Source: JANQRX01 sp963663975 (GTDB lineage: Bacteria; Pseudomonadota; Alphaproteobacteria; Rhizobiales; Kaistiaceae). From it: a stretch of DNA of 64,000 nt. Under the pieces are notes generated by a model that was not told where the DNA came from, made no database searches, and worked only from the letters and a program-made list of their open reading frames with translations. The stretch lies in the NCBI GenBank assembly GCA_963663975.2, contig CAXXRA010000002.1, positions 130,940 through 194,939 of the forward strand, given 5' to 3'. This document shows, piece by piece, positions 17,955-27,805 of the stretch; position 1 is the first letter of the stretch, and each line of letters starts with the position of its first letter. Made by a program: the position numbers and the translations under genes.

Positions 17955-18797
17955 GGTCCTGTTGACAGTTATCGGAGCCAGATGATGGCACCGACAAGAA
18001 ACAGCATGGCCATGTAGGCCGTTGCGGTTTTTTCATAGCGCGTGGCGATGCGCCGGAAGTGTTTGATTTTGTTTATGTAACATTCGACGAGATGTCTTTC
18101 TTTGTAGAGTTCGGCATCGTAGGGGATGGCTTGCGCCCGTGACGGGTTGGATGGAATCACCGCCACTATTCCGGCATCGTTGAGACGGGCGCGGAGATGA
18201 TCGGCATCATAGGCCGTGTCGGCGATGAGGTTTGCGCCGGCCACGTCGGCGATCAACTCTTCAGCCTGGGTGACATCGCCAACCTGACCGCCGGTGAGGA
18301 TGAACCGTAATGGATTGCCGAGCCCATCGACAGCGATGTGAACCTTGCTCGTCAAGCCGCCGCGCGAACGTCCGATGGCCTGATTTTGAGTCCCCCTTTT
18401 GCGCCCGACGCATGTTGATGTGCCCGCACAATGGTTGAATCGATGATCAGGTATTCGAAGTCCGGATCGTCCACCAAGGCCTTGAAAAGACTCTCCCATG
18501 CCCCTTGTTTGGCCCACCGGGAAAAGCGCACGTACACGCTGTTCCAATTGCCGAACGCGTCCGGCAGGTCGCGCCATGGCGAACTCGTGCGTGCAATCCA
18601 CAATACCGCATCCACGAACAGACGATTGTCCCGTCCCGTGGATCCGCAATCCGACGCCTTGCCGGGTACCAAATCCGATATCCGTTCCCATTGAACGTCC
18701 GTCAATTCCCTGCGAAGCATGACCGGTTCCTCCTCCACACCCAGGTCTTGCTTGAATCACAACCGCCATTAATAAACCGTTAACTGTCAACAGCACC
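17955..18797 (-). mobile_element. IS5-family (IS427-group) insertion sequence
   Basis: An 843-bp element with inverted repeats (GGTCCTGTTGACAGTTATCGG at the left, less one base of limit; the right end reads GGTGCTGTTGACAGTTAACG inward). TA duplications lie at 17953-17954 and 18798-18799. The left TA is shared with the right edge of MITE A, so the two elements abut directly. Confidence 0.9.
17969..18720 (-). CDS. IS5-family transposase, two overlapping frames
   Basis: The N-terminal frame (18720-18352) reads MLRRELTDVQWERISDLVPG, then GNWNSVYVRFSRWAK and a first catalytic Asp in YLIIDSTIVRAHQHASG. The C-terminal frame (about 18400-17969) continues GRSRGGLTSKVHIAVDGLGN, with the second Asp in LIADTAYDADHLR and the Glu in RHLVECYINKIKHFRRI. 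The switch occurs at an A4G5 slippery tract (GCAAAAGGGGGACTC), which is normal for IS427-group elements that use programmed frameshifting. The protein should be functional. Confidence 0.88.
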
Positions 18798-18840
18798 TAG
18801 ACCAAGCGCTCCAATCCCGCCGTCGGAGGTCGACAGAGGC

Positions 18841-20364
18841 ATGGGCCGGAACGACCAATCCCCGGTCTCCGAGCGGACAGCGGAGGCCGACCAAACATCC
18901 GCTTCAACCTGGCTGTTGGCGGCGGCCGGGGTACTTCTGGCGTTTCTCGCGGTCCGGTTGGTCGCACTTCATTTCAACGCCGTCGATTTGATCCAGGACG
19001 AGGCCCAATATTGGTCGTGGAGCCGCGCCCTGGCGTTCGGCTATTATTCGAAACCACCGCTGATCGCGTGGCTGATATGGTTGTCGACCGCCGGTTGCGG
19101 CCTTTCCGAGTTCTGCGTGCGCCTTCCCTCTCCGATCATCCATTTCCTCACCGGAATGATCGTCTTTGCCATCGGCGCGCGCCTCTATGACGGCAGGGTC
19201 GGATTCTGGTCGGCCCTTGTCTACACCACCATGCCGGGCGTTTCATTTTCCGCCGGCATCATCTCGACCGACGTGCCGATGCTGTTGTTGTGGGCGGCTG
19301 CACTCTACGGGTTCATCGTTTTCCTCGAAGACAACCAGTGGTGGTCCGGGGCGTTGCTCGGCCTGGCGATCGGGCTTGGCATGAACGCCAAATACGCCAT
19401 GGCCTATTTCGTTCTGTGCGCCGTCATTTATCTGGCGGTCACGCCGCACCGTCGTCGATTGCTGGCGAGCCCCCGCTGGTGGTTGGCGGTGGCGGTGGCG
19501 GTGGTTCTGATCACGCCAAATCTGGCATGGAACTACGCCAATGGATTCGCGACCTTGGCCCATACCGGCGACAATGCGCGGCTGTCGGGCGACCTGTTCA
19601 ACCCGGTCGAAGTCGTTGAATTTCTCGTGGCCCAGTTCGGCGTGTTCGGGCCGGTGTTCTTCTTTGGACTGATGGTCGTCGCCTGGCGCGCCTGGCGGGA
19701 GGGACTGCGCGAGCCCGACCGCCTGCTGTTCGCATTCGCCGCACCGGTCATCGCCTGGGTGACCGTCCTGGCCTTCATATCAAGGGCGAACGCCAACTGG
19801 GCCGTGGCCAGCTACGTTGCCGCAAGTGTTCTCGTCCCGGCGGTGATGATCCGCGACGGCAGTTGGGGATGGCTCAAAGGCTCGCTGGCGCTGCATGCTG
19901 GTATCATGGCCGTGTTCGCGGTGGCGGTGTGGCAGGCAGACGCCATCAATTTCCCGGTTGCGAGGAACTATCTCACGCAATGGCTCGGCTGGGATGCCGT
20001 CGCCTCCGCGACCCGGCAGCAACTGGAAGAGGCCCGCCGCAGCGGCAAGCCGTATGGCAGCATCCTGACCAACGATCGCACCATGACGGCGGAGCTGCTT
20101 TACTATATGCGGGACGAGCCGACGCCGATAACCACCTGGCCGAATGCGGTCCGCCCGCGCCATCATTATCAACTGACCCGGCCCTTTCTGGAGACCTCGC
20201 CACAGCCGGTCCTGTTCGTCGGCCGAGGGCCACCGCGGCCTGCCATTTCGGAAAGATTCAGGCAGGCCGAGCCGATTGCCACCCATGACCTTGCCGCCGG
20301 AAGTCACGGGACGCGACGCGTGACCTTTACCTATTTGAACGGCTTGCGGACAAACCAGCCTTGA
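18841..20364 (+). CDS. GT39/ArnT-like membrane glycosyltransferase 1
   Basis: A 507-residue polytopic inner-membrane protein of the PMT_2 family with about eleven hydrophobic stretches. The catalytic-type acidic loop is DLIQDEAQYWSWSRALAFGY near residue 57, followed by YYSKPPLIAWLIW. Such enzymes use a polyprenyl-phosphate sugar as donor to glycosylate lipid A, core or proteins at the periplasmic face. The soluble C-terminal domain begins around residue 380. It forms an operon with the next GT39 (11 bases downstream) and stands divergent from the GT2/LAB_N pair across the IS stack. Confidence 0.88.
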   Translation: MGRNDQSPVSERTAEADQTSASTWLLAAAGVLLAFLAVRLVALHFNAVDLIQDEAQYWSWSRALAFGYYSKPPLIAWLIWLSTAGCGLSEFCVRLPSPIIHFLTGMIVFAIGARLYDGRVGFWSALVYTTMPGVSFSAGIISTDVPMLLLWAAALYGFIVFLEDNQWWSGALLGLAIGLGMNAKYAMAYFVLCAVIYLAVTPHRRRLLASPRWWLAVAVAVVLITPNLAWNYANGFATLAHTGDNARLSGDLFNPVEVVEFLVAQFGVFGPVFFFGLMVVAWRAWREGLREPDRLLFAFAAPVIAWVTVLAFISRANANWAVASYVAASVLVPAVMIRDGSWGWLKGSLALHAGIMAVFAVAVWQADAINFPVARNYLTQWLGWDAVASATRQQLEEARRSGKPYGSILTNDRTMTAELLYYMRDEPTPITTWPNAVRPRHHYQLTRPFLETSPQPVLFVGRGPPRPAISERFRQAEPIATHDLAAGSHGTRRVTFTYLNGLRTNQP

Positions 20365-20374
20365 GGCACGCGGC

Positions 20375-21907
20375 TTGACCCAGCAGCACAAGATCAGCGA
20401 AACACCGACGGCCGGCGCGGATGCTCATTTGGCCGCACCCGGCGCGCGGATGCCGGATACGAATTTCGGGTCCTTGCCGGGTTCCCTGGTCCGGCTGGCG
20501 CCGTGGCTGGTGATCGGCTACATCGCCGCGCTTTTCGTCCTGCGCCTGACGCTCTCGCCGTTTGTCGAATGGGACGAGGCGCAGTTTCCCGGCAATGTCC
20601 ATCTCGCGCTGACCTACGGCAACTCCCACCCGCCGCTCTTCAACTGGCTGGTCAGGGGGGCGCTGGAAGCCACCGGATGGAACTGGCCGATCGCGGTCGG
20701 TTTGGTCAAATACACGCTGCTCATGGGCTTTCACCTGCTGACATGGGACACCGCGCGGCGGCTTGCCGGCCCGGCGGCAGGGCTGATGGCGCTGGCGGTC
20801 TCGGGTCTGGCGCCACATATCGTCGGCACCTCGGCGCTCTCGCTGTCGCATTCCATCATGGTGATCACCGCCGTTGCCGCCACCACCCACGCGACCGTGA
20901 TGGTGGTGCAGAGCGGCCGGATATGGGCATTCGTGGAGTTGGGCGCGGCCGTTACGCTGGGCGTGTTGGCCAAGTACAACTATTTTCTGTTCCTCATCCC
21001 ATTCCTTGGCGCCCTGGTCCTCGATCGGTCGACGCGGCGCGCGATCGTCAGGCCCGGGCTGGCCCTGTCGGCCGCCATGGTCGTAGCGGCCTGCACGCTT
21101 CCGCTGGTGGCGGCCGCGAACGATATCGCGGGCACGACCGAGCGCGTGGCAAAACTGTACGAGGCGACAAAAGGCTGGCGATCGGCGATCGACATTCCGG
21201 GGCTGGGCGTCGACGGCGCGGTTTTCTTCGTCGAGGCGCTTGCCGGCTGGGCAGGTCTGGCGGTCGTCGTGTGGATGGTCGCGCGCGCGTTCGACCGGCG
21301 GCGCGACGGCGCACCGCCGCCAACCGCGCCGGCCCCCGCGCCGATCCACGCGCTGGGTGTTGCGATGGTCGCCGGCCTGGTGATTTTCCTGGTCGGCGTG
21401 GTTGCAGCCGACGTCAGCCTTGTGCGGGGGCGTTATCTCACGCCGATGCTTGCCTCGCTGCCGGTCTGGCTCGCGGTTGCCAGGCCGCTGGGCCGATCGG
21501 CGCCGATCGTCGCCCGAGCTGCGGGCGCGATCTACCTGACCGTGCCGATTGTCTTTGCCGGGGTGGTGCTGGCCGGTCTCAATCCGCTCGGCTGATCATG
21601 GGACAGCCTCGCCGCACAGATCCGGGAGAACGGCACGACACCGGCCCGCATTGTTGGCCGCGACCATTTGATCTCGGCGAACCTGGCGATCGCCCTCGAC
21701 TGGCCGCCAGCCACACCCGGTGCACCAACCGATGTTGTCATCGTCTGGAACGGCGAGAGGCCCGATCCACCGGCCGATCTGGTGGCGCGAATGGACGAGA
21801 CGCTCGAGCCGGTCGGGCCCGTCCACAGCGCCGCGATGCCACGCCGCGGACGTTCGGCCCTGGACCTCAGGTTTCGACGTTACGCGCCGGCCACGCCGCA
21901 GCCATGA
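20375..21907 (+). pseudogene. GT39/ArnT-like membrane glycosyltransferase 2, one in-frame TGA
   Basis: A polytopic PMT_2 protein; the acidic loop is SPFVEWDEAQFPGNVHLALT and the following PP motif is SHPPLFNWLVRGA. The frame stops at TGA 21593-21595 after VLAGLNPLG. It then continues open for 103 codons (SWDSLAAQIRENGTTPARIV to RFRRYAPATPQP), which is the expected periplasmic tail of the family. The full protein would be about 510 residues. The start is TTG 20375. The final stop overlaps the nnrE ATG (ATGA at 21904-21907). Recent nonsense mutation, readthrough or sequence error are possible; the 406-residue product keeps the membrane domain. Confidence 0.75.
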
Positions 21908-22656
21908 TCCCTCGGACCCGCCCCGTCAGTCTCCGAAATCCGAGCGAGTTCCCGACCCTTGCCCGCGCCGATGCCCCGGAGGTCGATCGGCAGGCGATGG
22001 TCGAGGTCGACCGGATCATGGAGGACGATTTCGGCATCGGGCTGATCCAGATGATGGAGAATGCCGGACGCGCGCTGGCCCGCCTGGCGCAGGCGCTGTT
22101 GCTCGACAAACCGGGGCGCGTGCTGGCGCTCGCCGGCCGCGGCGGCAATGGCGGGGGCGTTCTGACCGCGGCCCGGCGCCTGGCCGGCTGGGGCACCGAT
22201 GTCTCCGTGGTGACGACATCGGCCGCGGCGGATTTTGCCGGTGTGCCCGCCCGCCAGTTGACGATCGTGAATGCCCTGGGCGTGCCGGTCGGTCAGCGCC
22301 TGCCGGCTTCTGCCGACGATTACGACCTCCTCCTCGACGGGCTGGTCGGCTATTCGCTGGCCGGCGCGTTACGCGGGGGCGCGGCCGAGGCGGTGGCCTT
22401 TGTCAACGCCCGCACCAGCGCGCACTGCATCAGCCTCGATGTTCCAAGCGGCTTCGACGCCGCCACCGGCCTGGCAAGTGAGATCTCGGTGCGGCCGGAC
22501 GCGATCCTGACGATCGCCGCGCCCAAAAAGGGGCTCATCGACAGCTATCCGGATGCGCCGATGTTTCTCGCTGATATCTCGGTTCCCGACACGGTGTTCG
22601 AGCGCCTCGCCGGCCGCCGGTTCGCGCCGCCGGCCGACATCACCAGGATCATCTGA
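21904..22656 (+). CDS. nnrE: NAD(P)H-hydrate epimerase (YjeF N-terminal domain)
   Basis: Repairs damaged NAD(P)H by epimerising R-NAD(P)HX to S-NAD(P)HX. About 250 residues with IGLIQMMENAGRALARLAQ, the nucleotide-binding loop LAGRGGNGGG, and the Asp-containing LLLDGLVGYSLAG and SLDVPSGFDAATG motifs. The NnrD dehydratase domain usually fused to it is absent, so the partner must be elsewhere. The start overlaps the stop of the GT39-2 gene, indicating coupling rather than shared function. Confidence 0.9.
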   Translation: MIPRTRPVSLRNPSEFPTLARADAPEVDRQAMVEVDRIMEDDFGIGLIQMMENAGRALARLAQALLLDKPGRVLALAGRGGNGGGVLTAARRLAGWGTDVSVVTTSAAADFAGVPARQLTIVNALGVPVGQRLPASADDYDLLLDGLVGYSLAGALRGGAAEAVAFVNARTSAHCISLDVPSGFDAATGLASEISVRPDAILTIAAPKKGLIDSYPDAPMFLADISVPDTVFERLAGRRFAPPADITRII

Positions 22657-22681
22657 ACCCACCAAACAAGGGCACCCGGGT

Positions 22682-24826
22682 TCATCGGTTGAGCTGGCGA
22701 CCCTCCAGCCGCGACAGAATGGTGTTGGCGGCGTCGAGCACGTTGGTCGCCGGCCCGAAAATATCGGCCACTCCCGCCTCCCTCAGCATCGCATGGTCCC
22801 TTTCCGGGATCACACCGCCGCAGAAGACCAGGATATCGGCGCGGTCGCGGGCCTTGAGCAGGCCGGTCAACTCCGGCACCAGGGTCTTGTGGGCCGCCGC
22901 CAGCGACGAAACGCCGATCACGTCGACGCCGGCTTCCAGCGCCCGTTCCAGCGTTTCGGCGGGAGTCTCGAACAGATCGCCGACATGTACCTGAAAACCC
23001 ATATCGGCAAAGGCGGTGGCGATGATCCGGGCGCCGCGGTCGTGGCCGTCCTGGCCCATCTTGGCGATGTAGATGGCCGGCGCCCGGCCGCGTCTGTCGC
23101 CATAGCCGCCGAGCCGGCGCTGGAAGGCGGCGTATTCGGGGTCGGATCCGTAGGCCTCGCCGAACACCCCGGAGATGATCTGGGTCGAGGCCCGATAGCG
23201 GCCGAACACGTCTTCGAGCGCGGCCGAGATTTCGCCCAGGGTCGCACGGGCGCGGGCGCAGGGTATGGCCGCGGCAAGCAGGTTTTTTTCGCTGCTCGCC
23301 GCCGCCTCGCGCAGGCCCCGCAAGGCCTTTTCAAGGGCACGGGAATCGCGAGACGCTTTGAGCCGCTTGAGACGAGAAATTTGCGCTGCGCCGACCTTGC
23401 GGTTGTCGATTTCCAGCGTATCGACCTCGGCGCCGCCCTCGGGGCGAAAGCGGTTGACACCGACGATCACCGTCTCGCCCTTGTCGATCGCCGCCTGACG
23501 GCGGGCGGCGGTGCGCTCGATGGCGAGCTTGGGCGTGCCGGCCTGAACCGCCTGTGTCATGCCGCCGGTCTCCTCAATCTCGGCGATCAGCGCACCGGCG
23601 GCGGCGGCCAGATCGTTGGTCAGCGCTTCAACGTAGTAGGAACCGCCGAGCGGATCGACAACGTCGGTCACCCGCGATTCGTGCTGCAGGATCAACTGGG
23701 TGCTGCGGGCGACGCGGGCCGAAGCCTCGCTCGGCAGGGCGATCGCCTCGTCGAAGGAGTTGGTATGCAATGATTGGGTGCCCCCCAGGACCGCGGCCAA
23801 CGCCTCGTAGGCGGTGCGCACGATATTGTTGTGGGGGTCCTGCTCGGTCAGCGAGACGCCGGATGTCTGGCAGTGGGTGCGGAGCAGTTTCGAGCGCTCG
23901 GTGGTCGCGCTGAAATCGGTCATGATGCCGGCCCACAAGGTACGGGCGGCGCGCAGCTTGGCCACCTCGAGGAAGAAATTCATGCCGATGCCGAAGAAGA
24001 AGCTCAGCCGGCCGGCGAAGGCGTCGATATCGAGGCCGCGGGCCAGCGCGGCGCGGACGTACTCCATCCCGTCGGCCAGCGTGTAGGCCAGCTCCTGTAC
24101 CGCCGTCGCTCCGGCCTCATGGATGTGATAGCCGGAGATCGATACCGAGTTGAACTTCGGCATCTCGTCGGCGGCGAAGGCGATGATGTCGGCGACGATC
24201 CGCATCGAGGGTTCCGGCGGGTAGATGTATGTGTTGCGGACCATGAACTCCTTGAGGATGTCGTTCTGTATCGTGCCCGACAGCACCGACCGGTCGAGGC
24301 CGGCTTCTTCGGCCGCCGCGATGAACATCGCCAGCACCGGCACTACCGCGCCGTTCATCGTCATCGAGACCGAGATCCGATCGAGCGGAATTCCGTCGAA
24401 CAGCGCCTTCATGTCGTCGATCGAATCGATGGCGACCCCGGCCATGCCGACATCGCCGGCCGCCCGCTCATGATCACTGTCGTAGCCGCGGTGGGTGGCG
24501 AGATCGAAGGCCACCGACAATCCGCGCTGCCCCCCATCGAGCGCCTTGCGATAGAAGGCGTTGCTCTCCGCGGCGGTCGAAAAACCCATATATTGCCGGA
24601 TCGTCCACGGACGATGACCGTACATGGTTGCCCGCACGCCGCGGGTGAAAGGCGCCGCCCCCGGCATGCCGGGATCGCTTTGGGCATCGCCGGCGAAATA
24701 GGCCGGACGAATGTCGATGCCGCCATAGTCGTGGTGGAGGTCGGCGATCGGTCGGTCGCCGAGTTCGCTTTCGGCAAGCGCCTGCCAGGCGGCAAAGGTG
24801 GCTGGGGTGATCGACGGCCGCTCCAT
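22682..24826 (-). CDS. scpA: Methylmalonyl-CoA mutase, B12-dependent
   Basis: Converts (R)-methylmalonyl-CoA to succinyl-CoA. It is 714 residues, the normal full length. The N-terminal TIM barrel includes RATMYGHRPWTIRQYMGFST, GLSVAFDLATHRGYDSDH and LSFFFGIGMNFFLEVAKLRA. The C-terminal cobalamin domain has the DxHxxG signature (KMGQDGHDRGA), with the His as lower B12 ligand, then SSLAAAHKTLVPEL and VFCGGVIPERD. It starts at ATG 24826, 3 bases after the pccA stop, so the two form one operon for propionyl-CoA to succinyl-CoA. pccB and the epimerase are not in the window. Confidence 0.96.
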   Translation of the reverse strand: MERPSITPATFAAWQALAESELGDRPIADLHHDYGGIDIRPAYFAGDAQSDPGMPGAAPFTRGVRATMYGHRPWTIRQYMGFSTAAESNAFYRKALDGGQRGLSVAFDLATHRGYDSDHERAAGDVGMAGVAIDSIDDMKALFDGIPLDRISVSMTMNGAVVPVLAMFIAAAEEAGLDRSVLSGTIQNDILKEFMVRNTYIYPPEPSMRIVADIIAFAADEMPKFNSVSISGYHIHEAGATAVQELAYTLADGMEYVRAALARGLDIDAFAGRLSFFFGIGMNFFLEVAKLRAARTLWAGIMTDFSATTERSKLLRTHCQTSGVSLTEQDPHNNIVRTAYEALAAVLGGTQSLHTNSFDEAIALPSEASARVARSTQLILQHESRVTDVVDPLGGSYYVEALTNDLAAAAGALIAEIEETGGMTQAVQAGTPKLAIERTAARRQAAIDKGETVIVGVNRFRPEGGAEVDTLEIDNRKVGAAQISRLKRLKASRDSRALEKALRGLREAAASSEKNLLAAAIPCARARATLGEISAALEDVFGRYRASTQIISGVFGEAYGSDPEYAAFQRRLGGYGDRRGRAPAIYIAKMGQDGHDRGARIIATAFADMGFQVHVGDLFETPAETLERALEAGVDVIGVSSLAAAHKTLVPELTGLLKARDRADILVFCGGVIPERDHAMLREAGVADIFGPATNVLDAANTILSRLEGRQLNR

Positions 24827-24829
24827 CGC

Positions 24830-26815
24830 TCAGACCTCTCCGAACTCCAGGATGACGTCGTCGACGGCGACCACCGTGCCGACCTCGCAATTGATCCGGG
24901 CGACCAAGGCACGCCGCTCGGCGCGCAGAATATTCTCCATCTTCATGGCTTCGACAATCACCAGCGGCTGCCCCGGTTCGACCCGATCACCACGCACCAC
25001 TTCGAGGCGCACGATCTGACCGGGCATGGGGCTCAACAGGTGATTTGACCGGTCCGGCGGCTTGCGCACCGACATATGCATCATCAGATCGGCGACCTGG
25101 GGCGACATCACCTTGACCTCGAGATCGGCGCCGCGATGGCGCAGGCGAAACCCGGTGATCGTCGGCGCCACCTTGACGACGCGCTGGGCGTCATCCTGGC
25201 CGTTGACAATGGCCAGCGTGTCACCCGGCGACCAGGCGATTGCGAACGACTGCGGGTCGTGATCCGGGACGGCGACCAGCCACCGGTCAGTCCCGTCGGC
25301 CTCGACCGTCACATCGATCCTGGCGCCGTCGACAAACACGGCTCGCGCGGAGCCGCGGGGGGCCGGCGTTTCGACCCGGTTGGCCCTGATTTCGGCAAGG
25401 ATGACGGCAATGGCGACGAACAGGCTGCGACGTGAGGGAGCGATTTCGGCACCGGAGAAGCCGTCGCCGAACTCCTCGGCGAGATAGGCCGTGGACAGTC
25501 GCCCATCTCGGAAACGGGGCTGGTCCATGACCGCCTGCAAAAGCGGAATGTTGTGGCCGATACCGTCGAGTTCGAACCGGTCGAGGGCCTCGGCCATGGC
25601 TTCAATCGCGGCCGTCCGGTCGGGCGCCCAGGTACTCAGCTTGGAGATCATCGGATCATAGTGCGGCGACACCTCGCCCCCCTCCACCACGCCGCTGTCG
25701 TTGCGCACCACCACGGCCGCGGTGGCTTTCTCCTGCGGTGGCCGGTAGCGAGCGAGCCGACCCGGCGATGGCAGGAAACCGCGATAGGGGTCCTCGGCAT
25801 AGACGCGGGCCTCGATCGCCCAACCGGTCAACTCAACGTCGTCCTGAGTGATTCGCAGCGCCTCGCCGGCTGCGATACGGAACTGTTGCTCGACCAGATC
25901 GAGCCCGGTCACCAGTTCGGTCACCGGGTGCTCGACCTGAAGGCGCGTGTTCATCTCGAGGAAGTAGAAGGTTTTTTCGGCATCGACGATGAACTCTACC
26001 GTGCCGGCGCCTTGATAGCCGATCGCCCGGGCCAGTGCGACCGCCTCGGCCGCCATCGCCGCCCGCGTGGCGGCGTCGAGGAAAGGCGACGGCGCCTCCT
26101 CGATGACTTTCTGATGGCGCCGCTGGATCGAGCATTCGCGCTCGCCGAGGTGAATGCAATTGCCGTGGCGGTCGGCCAGAACCTGGATCTCGATGTGGCG
26201 CGGATCGCTGATGAAGCGCTCGACGAACAACCGATCATCGCCAAACGAGGCGGCGGCCTCCGACCGGGCGCGGTCAAAGCCCTCGCGCAATTCGCCGTCG
26301 TTATGGGCAATCCGCATGCCCTTGCCGCCGCCACCGGCCGAGGCCTTGATCATCACCGGATAGCCGATGCGCTCGGCAAGCCGCGCGGCTTCCTCGGCCG
26401 TTGCGGTCGCCTCCTCGCCCCGCACAACGGCAACGCCGGCCTCGCGCGCAATCCTTTTCGACCTGATCTTGTCGCCCATGGCGTCAATCGCCGCCGCCGG
26501 CGGCCCGACGAACACGATTCCCGCCTCCGCGCAGGCCGCTGCAAAACCGGCATTTTCGGAAAGGAAGCCATAGCCCGGGTGCACGGCCTCGGCGCCCGTC
26601 GCGCGGCACGCGGCGATCAATTTTTCGCCGTCAAGGTAAGACTCGGCCGCCGGCGGCGGACCGATCGCCACCGCTTCGTCGGCGAGTTCGACGTGAAGCG
26701 CGTCGCGGTCGGCATCGGAATAGACCGCGACCGTCGCAATTCCCAGGCGTTGCGCGGTGCCGATGACGCGGCAGGCGATCTCACCGCGATTGGCGATCAA
26801 CACTTTCGAGAACAT
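24830..26815 (-). CDS. pccA: Propionyl-CoA carboxylase alpha (biotin) subunit
   Basis: Carboxylates biotin with ATP and bicarbonate for propionyl-CoA carboxylase. About 661 residues from MFSKVLIANRGEIACRV. The biotin carboxylase domain has HPGYGFLSENAGFAAAC, the ATP-grasp loop KASAGGGGKGMR, and EMNTRLQVEHPVTE. The BT domain follows, and a C-terminal biotinyl domain has the lipoyl/biotin Lys in VEAMKMENIL. The ATG at 26815 is the family start; an upstream in-frame leader is unsupported. The first 16 codons and the sequence upstream are duplicated at 29968-30141. Confidence 0.95.
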   Translation of the reverse strand: MFSKVLIANRGEIACRVIGTAQRLGIATVAVYSDADRDALHVELADEAVAIGPPPAAESYLDGEKLIAACRATGAEAVHPGYGFLSENAGFAAACAEAGIVFVGPPAAAIDAMGDKIRSKRIAREAGVAVVRGEEATATAEEAARLAERIGYPVMIKASAGGGGKGMRIAHNDGELREGFDRARSEAAASFGDDRLFVERFISDPRHIEIQVLADRHGNCIHLGERECSIQRRHQKVIEEAPSPFLDAATRAAMAAEAVALARAIGYQGAGTVEFIVDAEKTFYFLEMNTRLQVEHPVTELVTGLDLVEQQFRIAAGEALRITQDDVELTGWAIEARVYAEDPYRGFLPSPGRLARYRPPQEKATAAVVVRNDSGVVEGGEVSPHYDPMISKLSTWAPDRTAAIEAMAEALDRFELDGIGHNIPLLQAVMDQPRFRDGRLSTAYLAEEFGDGFSGAEIAPSRRSLFVAIAVILAEIRANRVETPAPRGSARAVFVDGARIDVTVEADGTDRWLVAVPDHDPQSFAIAWSPGDTLAIVNGQDDAQRVVKVAPTITGFRLRHRGADLEVKVMSPQVADLMMHMSVRKPPDRSNHLLSPMPGQIVRLEVVRGDRVEPGQPLVIVEAMKMENILRAERRALVARINCEVGTVVAVDDVILEFGEV

Positions 26816-26919
26816 AGCGGCTTCTAACACCTGACGCGCGACCGCCAAAGCAGGGCGGCGAAGCCGGAGAGCGCCACCGCTCTCGCCGCGCTCACAGCCT
26901 AAGCCGCCGATTGACCGGT

Positions 26920-27350
26920 CTACTTCGCCGGCCGCGGCTCAGGCGGCCTTGCCTGCTCACGGTTGGCCAGCCATGTCTCGATATCGATAAAGTCGAAGAA
27001 GATGGCGATCGCAGCTGGCAGCACGAGCACAACCAGAACCGTGGAGGCCAGCAGGCCGAAGCCGACTGCGACCACCAGCGGCACCAGAGTCTGCGCCTGG
27101 GGGCTGGTGGCGAACATCATCGGCAGCAGCCCGACAAAGGTCGTCGACGACGACAGCAGCACCGGCCGGAAACGTCGCGAACCGCGTCGGCCGCCGCGCT
27201 CGCATAGTCACCGTCGCGAATCTACGACTGGAAGAACGTCATGAACAGGATCGCGTTGTCGACGACGATCCCGGCCAGCGAGGCAAAACCGACAAAGCTC
27301 GGCATCGACAAATCGAGGCCGAGGCCGAACGCCATCGCTCCCTGCTCCTT
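26920..27350 (-). pseudogene. RND efflux pump inner-membrane protein, C-terminal remnant
   Basis: The minus strand carries the last membrane helices of an AcrB-like pump in broken pieces: GLGLDLSMPSFVGFASLAGI then VVDNAILFMTFFQS, a stop, IRDGDYASAAADAVRDV, a frameshift, then LLSSSTTFVGLLPMMFATSP and a hydrophobic tail ending EPRPAK. About 130 of roughly 1040 residues remain. It was encoded upstream of pccA in the same direction. The 250 bases beyond it toward the sulfotransferase have no recognisable gene. Confidence 0.85.
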
Positions 27351-27805
27351 CCGCAACCTTTTCCGAAAATCATCCCACAAAATTTTGCGCGGGGGGTGGA
27401 AGCAGCGGAGGGGGCCGCCACCCGGCGAAGTGCCTATCGCGGTCTGGAAAATTGGCGGGGTGTCAAAGGCAGGGGCGTCGAGTGAACTGGCAGATCGCTT
27501 CTGGTGCGAGTTCGTGCCAACCACAAGCACCCCGCATGTAATCTCTTAGAGCTTTGAGGCCATTGCGCGGCACAATTCCGCGAGCTAGAATCGGTGGAAG
27601 CATGATCCTGTCGCACCGTCACCGCTTCCTGTACATCAAGACCTATAAGGCCGCCTCGACCAGTATCGAGTTGGCTCTGTCGGCGATCTGTGGACCAAAC
27701 GACGTGATCACTCCCTCCCGCGCCGACTTCATGAAGGCACGCGCCAATCCGCACGCCCAAAACACTCGACTCGATCATCCGCTGGTGCCTCGCCGCCCGC
27801 TCCTG

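Noticed and set aside
16628..18799. Composite transposon carrying the GT genes
   Set aside because: The flanking elements belong to different families and are tandemly stacked, not bracketing a cargo.
20503..22656. A 717-codon open frame across GT39-2 and nnrE
   Set aside because: It is an alternative frame of two well-supported genes, with arginine- and glycine-rich composition and no domain.
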